From positions 124,001 to 188,000 of the forward strand of contig JAXMOE010000001.1 in assembly GCA_034670025.1 (NCBI GenBank): DNA of 64,000 bases, written 5' to 3'. Shown piece by piece: positions 9,223-18,230 of this stretch. The position numbers and the translations under genes were made by a program. This DNA is from PGYR01 sp034670025. GTDB taxonomy: Bacteria > Bacteroidota > Ignavibacteria > Kapaibacteriales > UBA2268. The number at the start of each line of letters is the position of its first letter. The stretch's first letter is position 1. The notes beneath the pieces are model-generated. The model was not told where the DNA came from. It worked only from the letters and a program-made list of their open reading frames with translations, and did no database searches.

Positions 9223-10023
9223 ATGAAGAAAATAATTTTAATTTTAACAGCAGCAATTTTGTTTGCTGCATGTGAAGACAACAGTGGTCCAAAAGATTCT
9301 GATTATAGTCGAAAAAATTTAGAAAAACCGACAGAATTAGTAGAAAAAATGAGTTACACTTTCGGTTTTGACATTGGCCAAGGTGTAGATTTACTAGATT
9401 CTGGAAACCGTAGAGTAAGTTTTGATTATATGATTGAAGGAATATTAGATGGATTAAATCAAAACGAGGCACTGTTGGATAATGAAGAAAGAATGTTGTT
9501 AATGAGAGAGATTCAGAACATTCAGACTGAAAATGATAAAAAACGATATAACGAAAAGATGAAAGAAATTTCCAAAATAGGTGACAAGTTTAAAGAAATG
9601 GCACCTAAGTTCTTAGAAGATAATCTAAAAAAGGAAGGATGGAAAGAAACAAATACTGGGTTACAATACAAAGTAATTAAGGAAGTAGAAGGGCCTACTC
9701 CAACTGAAAACTTAGTAGTAGCAGCTGATATCAGAGGCGAACTAATGAATGGTGAAGTATTTGAAAACACGTTTGAAGAAGGTGGTAAGCCAATAAACAT
9801 GCCATTAGAGGGTTTAGCTTATGGAATAAGAGAAGCTGTTATGATGTTAAGTGTAGGAGATATATATGAATTTGTAATTCCTGCAGAGATTGCTTTTACT
9901 GACATTGGTAGTGGGTCTAGAATTCCTCCACATTCGGTATTGATAATGAAAATAGAGATGATTGAATTTGTTTCTACAGTTGATGAATATAGAAAAAATA
10001 TGTCTAAACCTCCAGGACTATAA
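9223..10023 (+). CDS. FKBP-type peptidyl-prolyl cis-trans isomerase, lipoprotein
   Basis: 266 residues with a lipoprotein signal (LFAAC, acylated Cys17), so it should be membrane-anchored and face the periplasm. Residues about 35-140 form the helical dimerisation region seen in Mip/FkpA proteins, beginning with MSYTFGFDIGQGV. The C-terminal FKBP domain starts around GWKETNTGLQYKVIKE and ends with the characteristic IPPHSVLIMKIEMIEF. Several FKBP active-site aromatics are changed: the usual YTGWLEDG-type strand reads DIRGELMNGEVFENTF and the VIPGWxE block reads LAYGIREAVMML. It may therefore be mainly a chaperone. A strong terminator follows 28 bases after the stop. Confidence 0.9.
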   Translation: MKKIILILTAAILFAACEDNSGPKDSDYSRKNLEKPTELVEKMSYTFGFDIGQGVDLLDSGNRRVSFDYMIEGILDGLNQNEALLDNEERMLLMREIQNIQTENDKKRYNEKMKEISKIGDKFKEMAPKFLEDNLKKEGWKETNTGLQYKVIKEVEGPTPTENLVVAADIRGELMNGEVFENTFEEGGKPINMPLEGLAYGIREAVMMLSVGDIYEFVIPAEIAFTDIGSGSRIPPHSVLIMKIEMIEFVSTVDEYRKNMSKPPGL

Positions 10024-10051
10024 ATTTCGATTTAGCTAAAGTAAATAGTTT

Positions 10052-10088
10052 AAATGCCGATTCAGATAGTATGAAATCGGCATTTTTT
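10052..10088 (+). terminator. Intrinsic terminator that encloses the next gene's start codon
   Basis: A perfect 11-base stem (AAATGCCGATT at 10052-10062 with AATCGGCATTT at 10075-10085), a 12-base loop and a T run to 10088. It lies 28 bases after the FKBP stop and has every mark of a Rho-independent terminator. The ATG of the following gene (10071-10073) sits in the loop, and the right arm and T run encode that gene's first signal-peptide residues (MKSAFF). The hairpin could therefore also hide the start codon or act as an attenuator. Confidence 0.88.
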
Positions 10089-10763
10089 ATATTATTATTA
10101 CTTTTTTCAACGTCAGAACTATTCTCTGGAATTGCTACTATTGCTACTCCAAATGGGAAAGTAAAGTCTATCAATATAATTGACAATCTTGGTTACCAAT
10201 ACTCAGATTGGGAATATACTTCTTCAGTTATTATCGGCGAAGTAAAATCTGATTCTACCATGCTCAGCTTGTCAGATAACGTTAGTATGGAGTTGTCAGT
10301 TGGAAGTGATGTACTAAAAGTAATAGCTTTTGGTCAAACAATTACCCATAATATGGGTATGCCAGCACTGCACGATAACAATAGGGTGATTATTCCATTC
10401 CACGATTATTTGAAATCACTGGACTCACTTGGCTTTTGTAAGTTGCTATCCATAAAAAACAATAGTGTAGTTGTAGAGGGTGTGAACTATATTGAAAGAA
10501 TTCCTATAATCAGTCAGTATAATCACAAATACAATATGGCCTATTACAAAAAGGTGTTTAGTGATGTTAGTAGAAAGTATAAGAAGAAGAAAAGATATTA
10601 CAAACCAGCACCTAAAGTAGATAATTCTATTGATTTGCTCAAAGATGCTTTGAGTGATGAAGAAAAACCCAAAGAAATAGTTGAACCAGAGAAAGACACA
10701 TACTACGACATCCCAAGAGATTTGGATAGAGAAGAAGTATTAAAAAAGAAAAAAGAGGATTAG
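10071..10763 (+). CDS. Exported protein of unknown function with copper-amine-oxidase-N-like region
   Basis: 230 residues, not recognised with certainty. The signal peptide is clear (MKSAFFILLLLFSTSELFSG). Residues about 25-115 resemble the copper-amine-oxidase N-terminal-like fold found in many cell-wall proteins: short strands followed by NNRVIIPFHDYLKSLDSLG, comparable to the MVPLR-F-LG pattern of that family. From about residue 150 it becomes highly charged and low-complexity (RKYKKKKRYYKP, EEKPKEIVEPEKD), probably disordered. The start codon is inside the upstream terminator hairpin, so expression must come from read-through, from a promoter within the FKBP gene, or by unfolding of the hairpin. 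Its 3' end overlaps the convergent kdsB stop by 4 bases. Confidence 0.72.
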   Translation: MKSAFFILLLLFSTSELFSGIATIATPNGKVKSINIIDNLGYQYSDWEYTSSVIIGEVKSDSTMLSLSDNVSMELSVGSDVLKVIAFGQTITHNMGMPALHDNNRVIIPFHDYLKSLDSLGFCKLLSIKNNSVVVEGVNYIERIPIISQYNHKYNMAYYKKVFSDVSRKYKKKKRYYKPAPKVDNSIDLLKDALSDEEKPKEIVEPEKDTYYDIPRDLDREEVLKKKKED

Positions 10764-11518
10764 ATTAAGGATTTCAATTTCTCAAAATCTTCATCTGTGT
10801 CAATCCCCAATATTTCATCTTTAGTTTCCAAACAGAAATATCTTGAATCATTCAATAACAATCTAAGTTGCTCCAAACTTTCAGCTTCTTCCAAATCAGT
10901 AGGGGCGAGTTGAGAAAACTCATCCAAAGCTTCTGCTCTATAAGCGTACAGACCAATGTGCTTCCAATATCTTTGCTTTTGCAAGTAATTTTCTGGTTTG
11001 TCTCTGAAGTGTGGTATTGGGCTTCTTGAAAAATATAAGGCCTCACCATCAACGTTTCGTACTACTTTCACTACATTGGGGTTGTTTAGTTCTACTTCGG
11101 TATCAATGCGTTTTACTAATGTCCCAACGTCGCAAAGAGAGATAGAAAACCCTATGAATAGATTTTCAATCAGTTGAGGAGACAACAATGGCTCATCACC
11201 TTGTATATTGAATATTACGTCATACTCTTTATCTAATCGCTTGCTAGCCCATGCAATTCTGTCAGTTCCTGTAGCAAAAGTATCTGGAGTTTTTATAGTT
11301 TTAGCACCAAATTTATTGGCTTCTTCTATAATTTCATCGTCCTCGGTAGCAATGATTACATCGCTCAGTACTTCCGATTGTTTAGCATTCTCATATACAA
11401 TTTGGATTAGCGATTTGCCATTAATTTTTTTTAATAGCTTACCTGGAAATCGAGTAGATGACAGCCGTGCTGGAATAATTCCTACAGCAGTCAGTTGTCT
11501 TTCGAATGGATTTTTCAA
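10760..11518 (-). CDS. kdsB: 3-deoxy-manno-octulosonate cytidylyltransferase (CMP-Kdo synthetase)
   Basis: KdsB activates Kdo with CTP to CMP-Kdo for the LPS inner core; cytoplasmic. The 252-residue protein is the usual length and shows the nucleotide-binding start GIIPARLSSTRFPGKLL, then VIIATEDDEI, ATGTDRIAWA, FNIQGDEPLL and YFSRSPIPHFRD, all family hallmarks. The start overlaps the gatC stop by 4 bases, so the two genes are translationally coupled. It implies a Kdo-containing outer membrane. Secure. Confidence 0.96.
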   Translation of the reverse strand: MKNPFERQLTAVGIIPARLSSTRFPGKLLKKINGKSLIQIVYENAKQSEVLSDVIIATEDDEIIEEANKFGAKTIKTPDTFATGTDRIAWASKRLDKEYDVIFNIQGDEPLLSPQLIENLFIGFSISLCDVGTLVKRIDTEVELNNPNVVKVVRNVDGEALYFSRSPIPHFRDKPENYLQKQRYWKHIGLYAYRAEALDEFSQLAPTDLEEAESLEQLRLLLNDSRYFCLETKDEILGIDTDEDFEKLKSLI

Positions 11519-11802
11519 TCGAATACCTTCGGTACTTTGAAGAAAGTATCATTGTGCTTAGGGGCATTTTTTAGAGCTTCTTTCACGGGTATTGAGTCTT
11601 TGAATTCATCTTCTCTCATTACATTAGTAGTGTCGAGAACATGAGTCATTGGCTCTACTCCTTCCAAATCGATTTTACTCAATTCATCAATGTAATTCAA
11701 AATTTTATCAAACTGTGGTGTGATAGCTTCTAACTCACCATCAGAAAATTCCAAATTTGCTAATTTGGATACTTTATTTATAATGTCTTTTGTGTTGTCC
11801 AT
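11515..11802 (-). CDS. gatC: Aspartyl/glutamyl-tRNA amidotransferase subunit C
   Basis: GatC stabilises the GatAB amidotransferase that converts misacylated Glu-tRNA(Gln) or Asp-tRNA(Asn). The 95-residue protein matches in length and pattern: VSKLANLEFSDGELEAI, LNYIDELSKIDLEGVEPMTH, MREDEF, and APKHNDTFFKVPKVFD at the end. gatA and gatB are not in the window. It is first in a two-gene unit with kdsB, behind a good TAnnTTTG element. Confidence 0.96.
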   Translation of the reverse strand: MDNTKDIINKVSKLANLEFSDGELEAITPQFDKILNYIDELSKIDLEGVEPMTHVLDTTNVMREDEFKDSIPVKEALKNAPKHNDTFFKVPKVFD

Positions 11803-11844
11803 AGTTCTGTTTTTTTCTTATTCTTATCTGTAATATTTATATTA

Positions 11845-11852
11845 CAAATATA
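11845..11852 (-). promoter_or_regulatory. Candidate TAnnTTTG promoter element for gatC-kdsB
   Basis: Read on the minus strand the bases are TATATTTG, identical to the elements before the 1553-residue cargo gene and before the lipoprotein gene at 27973. The element ends 42 bases upstream of the gatC ATG, leaving room for a leader of about 35 nt. Confidence 0.5.
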
Positions 11853-11862
11853 GTAAATTGGT

Positions 11863-12756
11863 TTAAAATGGTGTCCATACGAAGCTAAAAAATGGTGCGA
11901 CTGCTGGTGCAGTAAAGAATGCCAAACCAAAATCAGCTCCAAATTCTGTATTAGCTATTCTAAATCCGAGCAATACACCTGTGTCTTGTGGCTTTGCTAC
12001 ATTAGAGTTCCACAGTTCACCGATGAAGTGAACACCGTGCCAGTGGGTGAATTTTGTGTCTAATCCAATAGAAAGTCCAAAAGACCCATTCGCATAATTG
12101 ATGTCAAACACATTGTCTCTAAAACTGGCTTGATTCAAATCATCAGACCCCAATTTTGAGAATAGTGCAAGTGAAATTCTTGATCTTTTTCTTTTGAATG
12201 TAGCTACGGTGTAGGCATGTATAAATCTATTGTCATGGTTCACAAATGCTAAATTACCACCGACAGCTAATTGTAGATTCCCTTCAAATGATTCATATTC
12301 TTCTTTTAGAACAGTGAACTTCATGTTCAAATTCGTAACTTGTTCATTGCTTGCTACTGTAGGAATAATTGATCTACCAGCAGTAACAGATATTCTGTCC
12401 ATAACTCCAAAACCACCTCGGAGGAATAGCAGCTCATAATTCCCAACAAAATGATCATCACCTATTGGCTCTGCCGTTGGCATAAAATATACTCTGTGTC
12501 CATGACGGTAATAATCTTCTTCCAGATGATGTTCTTCAATCTGATTGTAAAAAATTACTGCTTCGCCGAGCTGAGTTTCTACTGAAATTCCTTTACCATA
12601 TTCATCGACTTCTACTTCATTTTGAACTGCACCGGTAATCAAATCGCCATTTTTCAATTTGAAAATATACACTTTACCGTATTCTAAATCAATAGAATAG
12701 AGCGATGCAAAAGCAAATAGAAAAATAAAAATTGATATGTAAATAGTTCTATTCAA
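11863..12756 (-). CDS. Probable outer-membrane beta-barrel protein
   Basis: Function not recognised. From the TTG at 12756 the protein begins MNRTIYISIFIFLFAFASLYS, a clean signal peptide; the only in-frame ATG upstream (12810) lies 44 bases inside rlmN and would add 18 residues before the signal, so I prefer the TTG. After a short soluble N-terminal part (KVYIFKLKNGDLITGAVQ, resembling small beta domains) the chain alternates polar and hydrophobic residues and ends VAPFFSFVWTPF with a terminal Phe, as expected of a barrel. It follows rlmN directly and is the last gene of the leuS-mscS-rlmN run. The start choice is uncertain. Confidence 0.72.
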   Translation of the reverse strand: MNRTIYISIFIFLFAFASLYSIDLEYGKVYIFKLKNGDLITGAVQNEVEVDEYGKGISVETQLGEAVIFYNQIEEHHLEEDYYRHGHRVYFMPTAEPIGDDHFVGNYELLFLRGGFGVMDRISVTAGRSIIPTVASNEQVTNLNMKFTVLKEEYESFEGNLQLAVGGNLAFVNHDNRFIHAYTVATFKRKRSRISLALFSKLGSDDLNQASFRDNVFDINYANGSFGLSIGLDTKFTHWHGVHFIGELWNSNVAKPQDTGVLLGFRIANTEFGADFGLAFFTAPAVAPFFSFVWTPF

Positions 12757-12766
12757 AATCAGCTTA

Positions 12767-13861
12767 TTATTTATTCCTATCAGATAGTGCAAGTTGACCA
12801 CAGGCAGCATCTATATCACTACCAAAAGTATCTCTGATGGTAACAACTCCTCCAAACCCCCTGATTTCTGAAGCAAATTCGGCTATTCTTTCGCTACTCG
12901 TAGGCACTAAAGTTTCTGCAATTCCAGTTGGCTCAGTGAATGATATATCATTGAATGGAATAAGATTCACTCTTGACGGCACTCTTTTACTGATTTTTGC
13001 TAATCGCTTGGCATCTTCCTTTGTATCATTCATATCTTTGAACGGAATATACTCATAAGTAACGCTGAGTCTTGTTGCACGATAGTACTCTTCCACCGCG
13101 TCCATTAGCACAGATATATCTGCCTTCAGATTGATAGGCATTATCTTATCTCTAAACCCATTTGTAGTGCCGTGTAGCGAAATAGCTAACTTCGGTGGAC
13201 TTTTCAACTGAGCTAATTTTTTAATACTTGGAACTACTCCAGAAGTTGATACTGTAATTTTACGTCGTGACATCATATCAGTATCTGGGTGAGTGAGTAT
13301 ATTCACAGCTTTGGCTACATTTCTGTAGTTCAAAAGTGGTTCGCCCATTCCCATAAATACTACATTAGTTATCTTGGTGTCTAAGTCTGCTTCTATTTCT
13401 AATATTTGTGATAATATTTCGTGAGTTTCTAAGTTTCTTTCCAAATCCATAGTGCCAGTGGCACAGAACTTACAGCTGAGTGAACAGCCAACTTGACTCG
13501 AAATACATAATGTATTACGTATATTTATCTCTTCGGACTCATCGTACCACGGCATAAATACGGCTTCTATACTTTTGTCATCGGCCATAGTAAATAAGTA
13601 TTTGATTGAGCCATCTACGGAAACTTGTTTCTCCATAGATTTGAATGACTTCAAGGTGTAATCTTCAGATAACTCATCTCTCAGCTTCTTTGATAATGTT
13701 GTCATACCGTCAATATCATCTACTTTGGTAGAATACAGAGCTTTGAACAATTGATCTGCTCTGAATTTTGGTAATCCCTTCGATTTTGCAATATCCAGAA
13801 TGTCTGAATATTCAAAATTCCTAAGGTTATCTTTCTTGTCTATTTGTTTTAATTCTTCCAT
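12767..13861 (-). CDS. rlmN: Dual-specificity 23S rRNA/tRNA adenine-C2 methyltransferase RlmN (radical SAM)
   Basis: RlmN methylates C2 of A2503 in 23S rRNA and of A37 in some tRNAs, using a radical SAM mechanism (family knowledge). The 364-residue protein has the 4Fe-4S motif CxxxCxxC at Cys126, Cys130 and Cys133 (GCSLSCKFCATGTM), the block FMGMGEPLLNY, KITVSTSGVVP, LAISLHGTT, and the second catalytic Cys near the end (DAACGQL). Length is normal. It lies 11 bases downstream of the mscS stop in the same operon. Confidence 0.97.
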   Translation of the reverse strand: MEELKQIDKKDNLRNFEYSDILDIAKSKGLPKFRADQLFKALYSTKVDDIDGMTTLSKKLRDELSEDYTLKSFKSMEKQVSVDGSIKYLFTMADDKSIEAVFMPWYDESEEINIRNTLCISSQVGCSLSCKFCATGTMDLERNLETHEILSQILEIEADLDTKITNVVFMGMGEPLLNYRNVAKAVNILTHPDTDMMSRRKITVSTSGVVPSIKKLAQLKSPPKLAISLHGTTNGFRDKIMPINLKADISVLMDAVEEYYRATRLSVTYEYIPFKDMNDTKEDAKRLAKISKRVPSRVNLIPFNDISFTEPTGIAETLVPTSSERIAEFASEIRGFGGVVTIRDTFGSDIDAACGQLALSDRNK

Positions 13862-13872
13862 ATTATTAGTAA

Positions 13873-15540
13873 CTACGAGTTACTTTCCTCAGTGTTATTT
13901 TCTTTGTTAATTTTTGAATCAGTATTTAGTTTTGATTCAGCTTGTTGTTTTGGAATTGTAATATCACTCCCATCTCGTTCTGCACGATAGTGAGGCGATA
14001 GTATTTCTACCCCTGCTACATTAAATTCATCCAATATATTTCTATGAATATCGGAATAAATAGCAGCCATTCGGTGCGATTGCTTTGTGTAAGCATTTAT
14101 CTGATAGCTAATGTAAAAATCTTCCAATCCCGTTTGTAATACAAACGGCTCTCTTTCTTTGTCGACTCCATCGGATTTCTTAGCTGCTGATATAAGTAAT
14201 TCTTTCACTTTGTCTTGCGGTACATCGTATCCAATTGTAACTGTTGTGTGCAATATTAGCCCCAAATCTTTAGAAGCCGTGGTATAATTTGTGCTATGGC
14301 TAGATAAAATTTTTGAGTTTGGTACTGTTATGTCTTCATTTTTTGTAGTTCTGATCCTTGTAACCAATAGTGTTTTTTGTATTACATCGCCAGTTACATT
14401 GTCTATCATTACTCTGTCACCAATCTGGAAAGGCCTCATATAAGTGATTACCAAACCCGACACTATATTTGCAATAGCCGTAGATGAACCAAGGGAAACC
14501 AAAACTCCCAAAAAGATAGATACACCTTGAAACACATTACTATCAGAATAAGGTAAATAAGGGAAAATTAAAACTATAACAAATGCGTAGATTAAAAACC
14601 TAACGATATTGAATGTGGGTTTTGCCCATTCAGGATAAAAGTTTGGTAAAGTTAAGCGTTCTAGTTTTACTTCATTTGATAAAAATTTCAGAAATTGAAT
14701 GAAATATTTAGCTACCACTATAATAATAATGATAATTATTAGATTAGGAATATAATTTAATATAGCAAATATCATTGCTTTTAGTGGAGAAAGCACATAA
14801 CCAAAAAGTTGATCAGACAAGCCCTTAGTCCACGGGAAAAGTCCTAATACTATGGGGAAGACGAAGTATAAGCAGAACAAAATGAATACTACTTTCACTC
14901 CTTTAAGCGCAATAATAGCAAAGTGAAGTAAGTTGTTAGCATCGAGTAATTTCAGCTGCTTTATTTTGACATCTTTGATATAAGTGTCTTTCAGTTGATA
15001 TAACTTAAGTGTAACAAATCTAAATAACTTATTTACATATTTTATGAACATGAAAAATACTAATAGTATCAGAATAGTAATTCCAATATTTATTAGAATT
15101 GAGTAATAAGACCGCTCTTCATTTTCCTTATCTATTTTTATTGTTAGTATAGACAACCATTCATTTGCAATCTCTTCTTTTGTCTTACCAAAGTATTCTT
15201 CATCTTCGGAGCTTACAGCAACTATAATATCATCTTTGTATTTGAGGTAATAGAAGTGATTGTTGCTATCAATAATGAAGTTTTCAGAGTTGTAGGTTAC
15301 ATTTTCTGCTAATAGCTCAGTTTTACGAGCGATATCTTTTATCCGCTCTTCTAAGGTCTTGCTACCTATTCCGTTGCCTAAAACAAAAACACTATCGCCC
15401 ATTACTGTTACTACAGAATAGGAGATAGTGTCTATTGCAATTGCTTCTTTTATTTCGGTTTGTTTTATATCGGTTACAGATTGAGCAATCAAGCCAACAT
15501 AGCTGGCAAGAAACAATAACATTGCAATTAAATTTCTCAT
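13873..15540 (-). CDS. MscS-family mechanosensitive ion channel
   Basis: A 555-residue inner-membrane protein likely to act as a tension-gated channel or to signal through its MscS fold. It has a signal-like N-terminus (MRNLIAMLLFLASYVGLIAQ), a periplasmic region of about 120 residues, then roughly five transmembrane segments between 145 and 380 (one is a run of isoleucines, LIIIIIIIVV). The conserved pore helix region reads GVLVSLGSSTAIANIVSGLV, followed by the beta domain (RPFQIGDRVMIDNVTGDV). A charged tail follows. It lies 21 bases after leuS. Larger than E. coli MscS (286 residues), as is common for periplasm-extended homologues. Confidence 0.92.
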   Translation of the reverse strand: MRNLIAMLLFLASYVGLIAQSVTDIKQTEIKEAIAIDTISYSVVTVMGDSVFVLGNGIGSKTLEERIKDIARKTELLAENVTYNSENFIIDSNNHFYYLKYKDDIIVAVSSEDEEYFGKTKEEIANEWLSILTIKIDKENEERSYYSILINIGITILILLVFFMFIKYVNKLFRFVTLKLYQLKDTYIKDVKIKQLKLLDANNLLHFAIIALKGVKVVFILFCLYFVFPIVLGLFPWTKGLSDQLFGYVLSPLKAMIFAILNYIPNLIIIIIIIVVAKYFIQFLKFLSNEVKLERLTLPNFYPEWAKPTFNIVRFLIYAFVIVLIFPYLPYSDSNVFQGVSIFLGVLVSLGSSTAIANIVSGLVITYMRPFQIGDRVMIDNVTGDVIQKTLLVTRIRTTKNEDITVPNSKILSSHSTNYTTASKDLGLILHTTVTIGYDVPQDKVKELLISAAKKSDGVDKEREPFVLQTGLEDFYISYQINAYTKQSHRMAAIYSDIHRNILDEFNVAGVEILSPHYRAERDGSDITIPKQQAESKLNTDSKINKENNTEESNS

Positions 15541-15561
15541 ACTGTAATTCCGATTTTTAGA

Positions 15562-18108
15562 CTAATTAGCTATCAAATTAATCAATTTATCTGGAACATG
15601 AATAACTTTTCTTATTTGTTTCCCATCTATGTGCTTTTGTACGTTTGGTTCTTGTTTTGCTAATTCGACCAATTCTTCTTGGCTCAAACCCGTTGGTACA
15701 GTAATTTTAGCTCTGATTTTACTCAAAACTTGTACGACTACTTCTACACTTGATTTCTGTAGTTTCGATTCATCATACTTTGGCCAATCAGCTAATACGA
15801 CACTTCCTTCCATTCCCAATTTGTGCCATATTTCTTCACTGAAATGAGGTGCAAAAGGAGAAAGAATTTTGATGAAATCGATTATTGCATTTTTCGGAAT
15901 AGCTTCTAATTTGTAAAATTCATTTACTAAAATCATCATTTGTGAGATTGCAGTGTTGAATTTTAATTCTTCTATATCTTCACCAACTTTCTTGATTGTT
16001 TCGTGGTGAACAAAGTCAAAGTCTTCACCTGCTTCTACTTGCCTGATGTTTTGGTTGACGTTACCATCTTCATCAACTATCAATCTCCACACTCTGTTCA
16101 AGAATCTGAATATTCCTTCTATCCCCGTTTCTGACCAAGGAACTGATTGTTCCAAAGGCCCTAAGAACATTTCGAACATACGAAGTGAGTCGGCACCATA
16201 CTTAGCTACAACATCATCTGGATTGATAACATTACCCAATGATTTTGACATTTTTCTACCGTCGTTACCCATAATCAAGCCCTGATGGAATAGCTTTTTG
16301 AACGGCTCTTTGCTTGTTACATATCCGTAATCATAAAGCACTTTGTGCCAAAACCTTGCATAAAGTAAGTGAAGCACAGCGTGCTCTGCACCACCTACAT
16401 ATAAGTCAACTCCTTCTTCACCCATCCAATATTCTTGCTTTTCTTTGTCTGCGAATATCTCATCGTTATTTGGGTCAATATATCTTAGGTAATACCAACA
16501 AGAGCCAGACCACTGGGGCATAGTGTTAGTCTCTATTTTTCCTCTTTTTCCTGTAACTGGGTCGTCGTAATTTATCCAGCTATCTACTGTTGCCAAAGGA
16601 GACTCGCCAGTGCCAGCAGGTTCATATTTTTCTACTTCTGGTAATTCTAATGGCAATTCATCTAATCCAAATGCTCTTTTTGTTCCGTCTTCAAACAAGA
16701 TGATAGGGATTGGTTCACCCCAATATCTTTGTCTCGAAAATAGCCAATCTCTCAATCTGAATTGTGTTTTGATTGTACCTATTTTGCTTTCTTCTAACCA
16801 ATGGATTATCTTCTTTTTAGCATCCTTAGTTTTCATTCCATCTATGCTTACAATTTCACTCGACGAATTGATAGCCACACCTGATTTGGAATATGCTTCC
16901 TTGTAAAAGTCATGTTCCTTACTATTTGGTTGTACTACTGGCGTTATTTCTATTCCAAATTGCTTAGCAAACTCATAATCTCTTTCATCGTGAGCTGGGA
17001 CTGCCATAATTGCACCTGTACCATAGCCCATAAGCACATAATCTGAAATAAGAATAGGTATTTCTTTGTTGTTAGCTGGGTTCACAGCATAAACACCAGT
17101 GAACACACCAGTTTTGTCTTTGCTCAATTCCGATCTTTCTATGTCAGTTTTTAGCGAGCTTTCTCTTACATACTTATCAACTTTATCTTTTTGCGCAGTC
17201 GTTGTTATTTCTTCTACTAATGGGTGTTCGGGAGAAAGTACCATATAAGTAACACCAAATATAGTGTCTGGTCTTGTAGTGAATACCTTTACACTTTCGT
17301 CAGTTTTTGATATGTTGAAATCTATTTCAGCACCCTTACTCTTGCCAATCCAATGTTTTTGCATTTCCATAGTGGAGTTAGGCCAATCGACCAATTCCAA
17401 ATCGTCAAGCAACCTATCGGCATATTCTGTGATTTTTAACATCCACTGACGCATTGGCTTTCTTTCTACTTCGTAGCCCTTGCCACGCCACTCATCTACT
17501 TCCTCATTGGCTAAGACAGTACCCAACTCTTCGCACCAGTTTACTGGCTGCATAGAGATATATGCTAATCGTTTGCTGTCAATGTATTCACGTTTTTCTA
17601 CTTCGTCAGTTATTTCTGAAGGAATAGGAAGTTCGCTTATGTCTTTTGCCGTTTGCTCATTGTGATCATACCAGGAGTTATACATTAGTAAGAACATCCA
17701 CTGAGTCCACTTATAGTAAGAAGGGTCAGTAGTGTTGATTTGTCTGCTCCAATCATACCCAAATCCGAGTAGGTTCAGCTGACGAGTAAAAGTCTTTACA
17801 TTCTTAGCGGTGGCAACAGCAGGATGAACTCCAGTTTGCATACTATATCTTTCAGTAGGAAGACCAAAAGCGTCGAACCCCATAGGATGCAACACATTGT
17901 AGCCGTTCATTTTCTTGTAGCGAGCAATTATATCTGTGGCAGTGTAGCCCTCTGGGTGACCTATGTGGAGTCCAGCACCACTTGGGTAAGGGAACATATC
18001 CAATACATAGTACTTTGGTTTCGAAGTATCGTCATCTACTTTGTAAATATCATTTTCAACCCATTTGGCTTGCCATTTCGGCTCAATTTCTTTAAAGTTA
18101 TATTGCAT
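15562..18108 (-). CDS. leuS: Leucyl-tRNA synthetase
   Basis: Charges tRNA-Leu in the cytoplasm. The 848-residue protein has the class I signature HIGH at residues 48-51 (PYPSGAGLHIGHPEGYT) and KMSKS near residue 615 (NDGRKMSKSLGNVINPDD), with the editing domain between them (FTTRPDTIFGVTYMVLSPEH, GTGAIMAVPAHDERD). Length is normal for the bacterial enzyme. It is the first gene of a minus-strand operon with mscS, rlmN and an outer-membrane protein, behind a TAnnTTTG element. Confidence 0.98.
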   Translation of the reverse strand: MQYNFKEIEPKWQAKWVENDIYKVDDDTSKPKYYVLDMFPYPSGAGLHIGHPEGYTATDIIARYKKMNGYNVLHPMGFDAFGLPTERYSMQTGVHPAVATAKNVKTFTRQLNLLGFGYDWSRQINTTDPSYYKWTQWMFLLMYNSWYDHNEQTAKDISELPIPSEITDEVEKREYIDSKRLAYISMQPVNWCEELGTVLANEEVDEWRGKGYEVERKPMRQWMLKITEYADRLLDDLELVDWPNSTMEMQKHWIGKSKGAEIDFNISKTDESVKVFTTRPDTIFGVTYMVLSPEHPLVEEITTTAQKDKVDKYVRESSLKTDIERSELSKDKTGVFTGVYAVNPANNKEIPILISDYVLMGYGTGAIMAVPAHDERDYEFAKQFGIEITPVVQPNSKEHDFYKEAYSKSGVAINSSSEIVSIDGMKTKDAKKKIIHWLEESKIGTIKTQFRLRDWLFSRQRYWGEPIPIILFEDGTKRAFGLDELPLELPEVEKYEPAGTGESPLATVDSWINYDDPVTGKRGKIETNTMPQWSGSCWYYLRYIDPNNDEIFADKEKQEYWMGEEGVDLYVGGAEHAVLHLLYARFWHKVLYDYGYVTSKEPFKKLFHQGLIMGNDGRKMSKSLGNVINPDDVVAKYGADSLRMFEMFLGPLEQSVPWSETGIEGIFRFLNRVWRLIVDEDGNVNQNIRQVEAGEDFDFVHHETIKKVGEDIEELKFNTAISQMMILVNEFYKLEAIPKNAIIDFIKILSPFAPHFSEEIWHKLGMEGSVVLADWPKYDESKLQKSSVEVVVQVLSKIRAKITVPTGLSQEELVELAKQEPNVQKHIDGKQIRKVIHVPDKLINLIAN

Positions 18109-18142
18109 TTTTTAATCTTAGTTTTCTTATCATTTTAGTTGA

Positions 18143-18150
18143 CAAAATTA
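18143..18150 (-). promoter_or_regulatory. Candidate TAnnTTTG promoter element for leuS
   Basis: On the minus strand the bases read TAATTTTG, ending 35 bases before the leuS ATG. No clear -33 element is seen. This lies in the 122-base divergent gap between leuS and tag. Confidence 0.38.
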
Positions 18151-18230
18151 GTGAAAATATACCATTTTAACTATTTAGTTCGTATCTTATGAATTAGATA
18201 AAAAAATAATCCAATTTTGAAGTATAATAG

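Noticed and set aside
11863..12810. Longer version of the outer-membrane protein starting at the ATG at 12810
   Set aside because: It would overlap rlmN by 44 bases and put 18 residues ahead of the signal peptide; the TTG at 12756 gives a clean signal. Kept as an alternative only.
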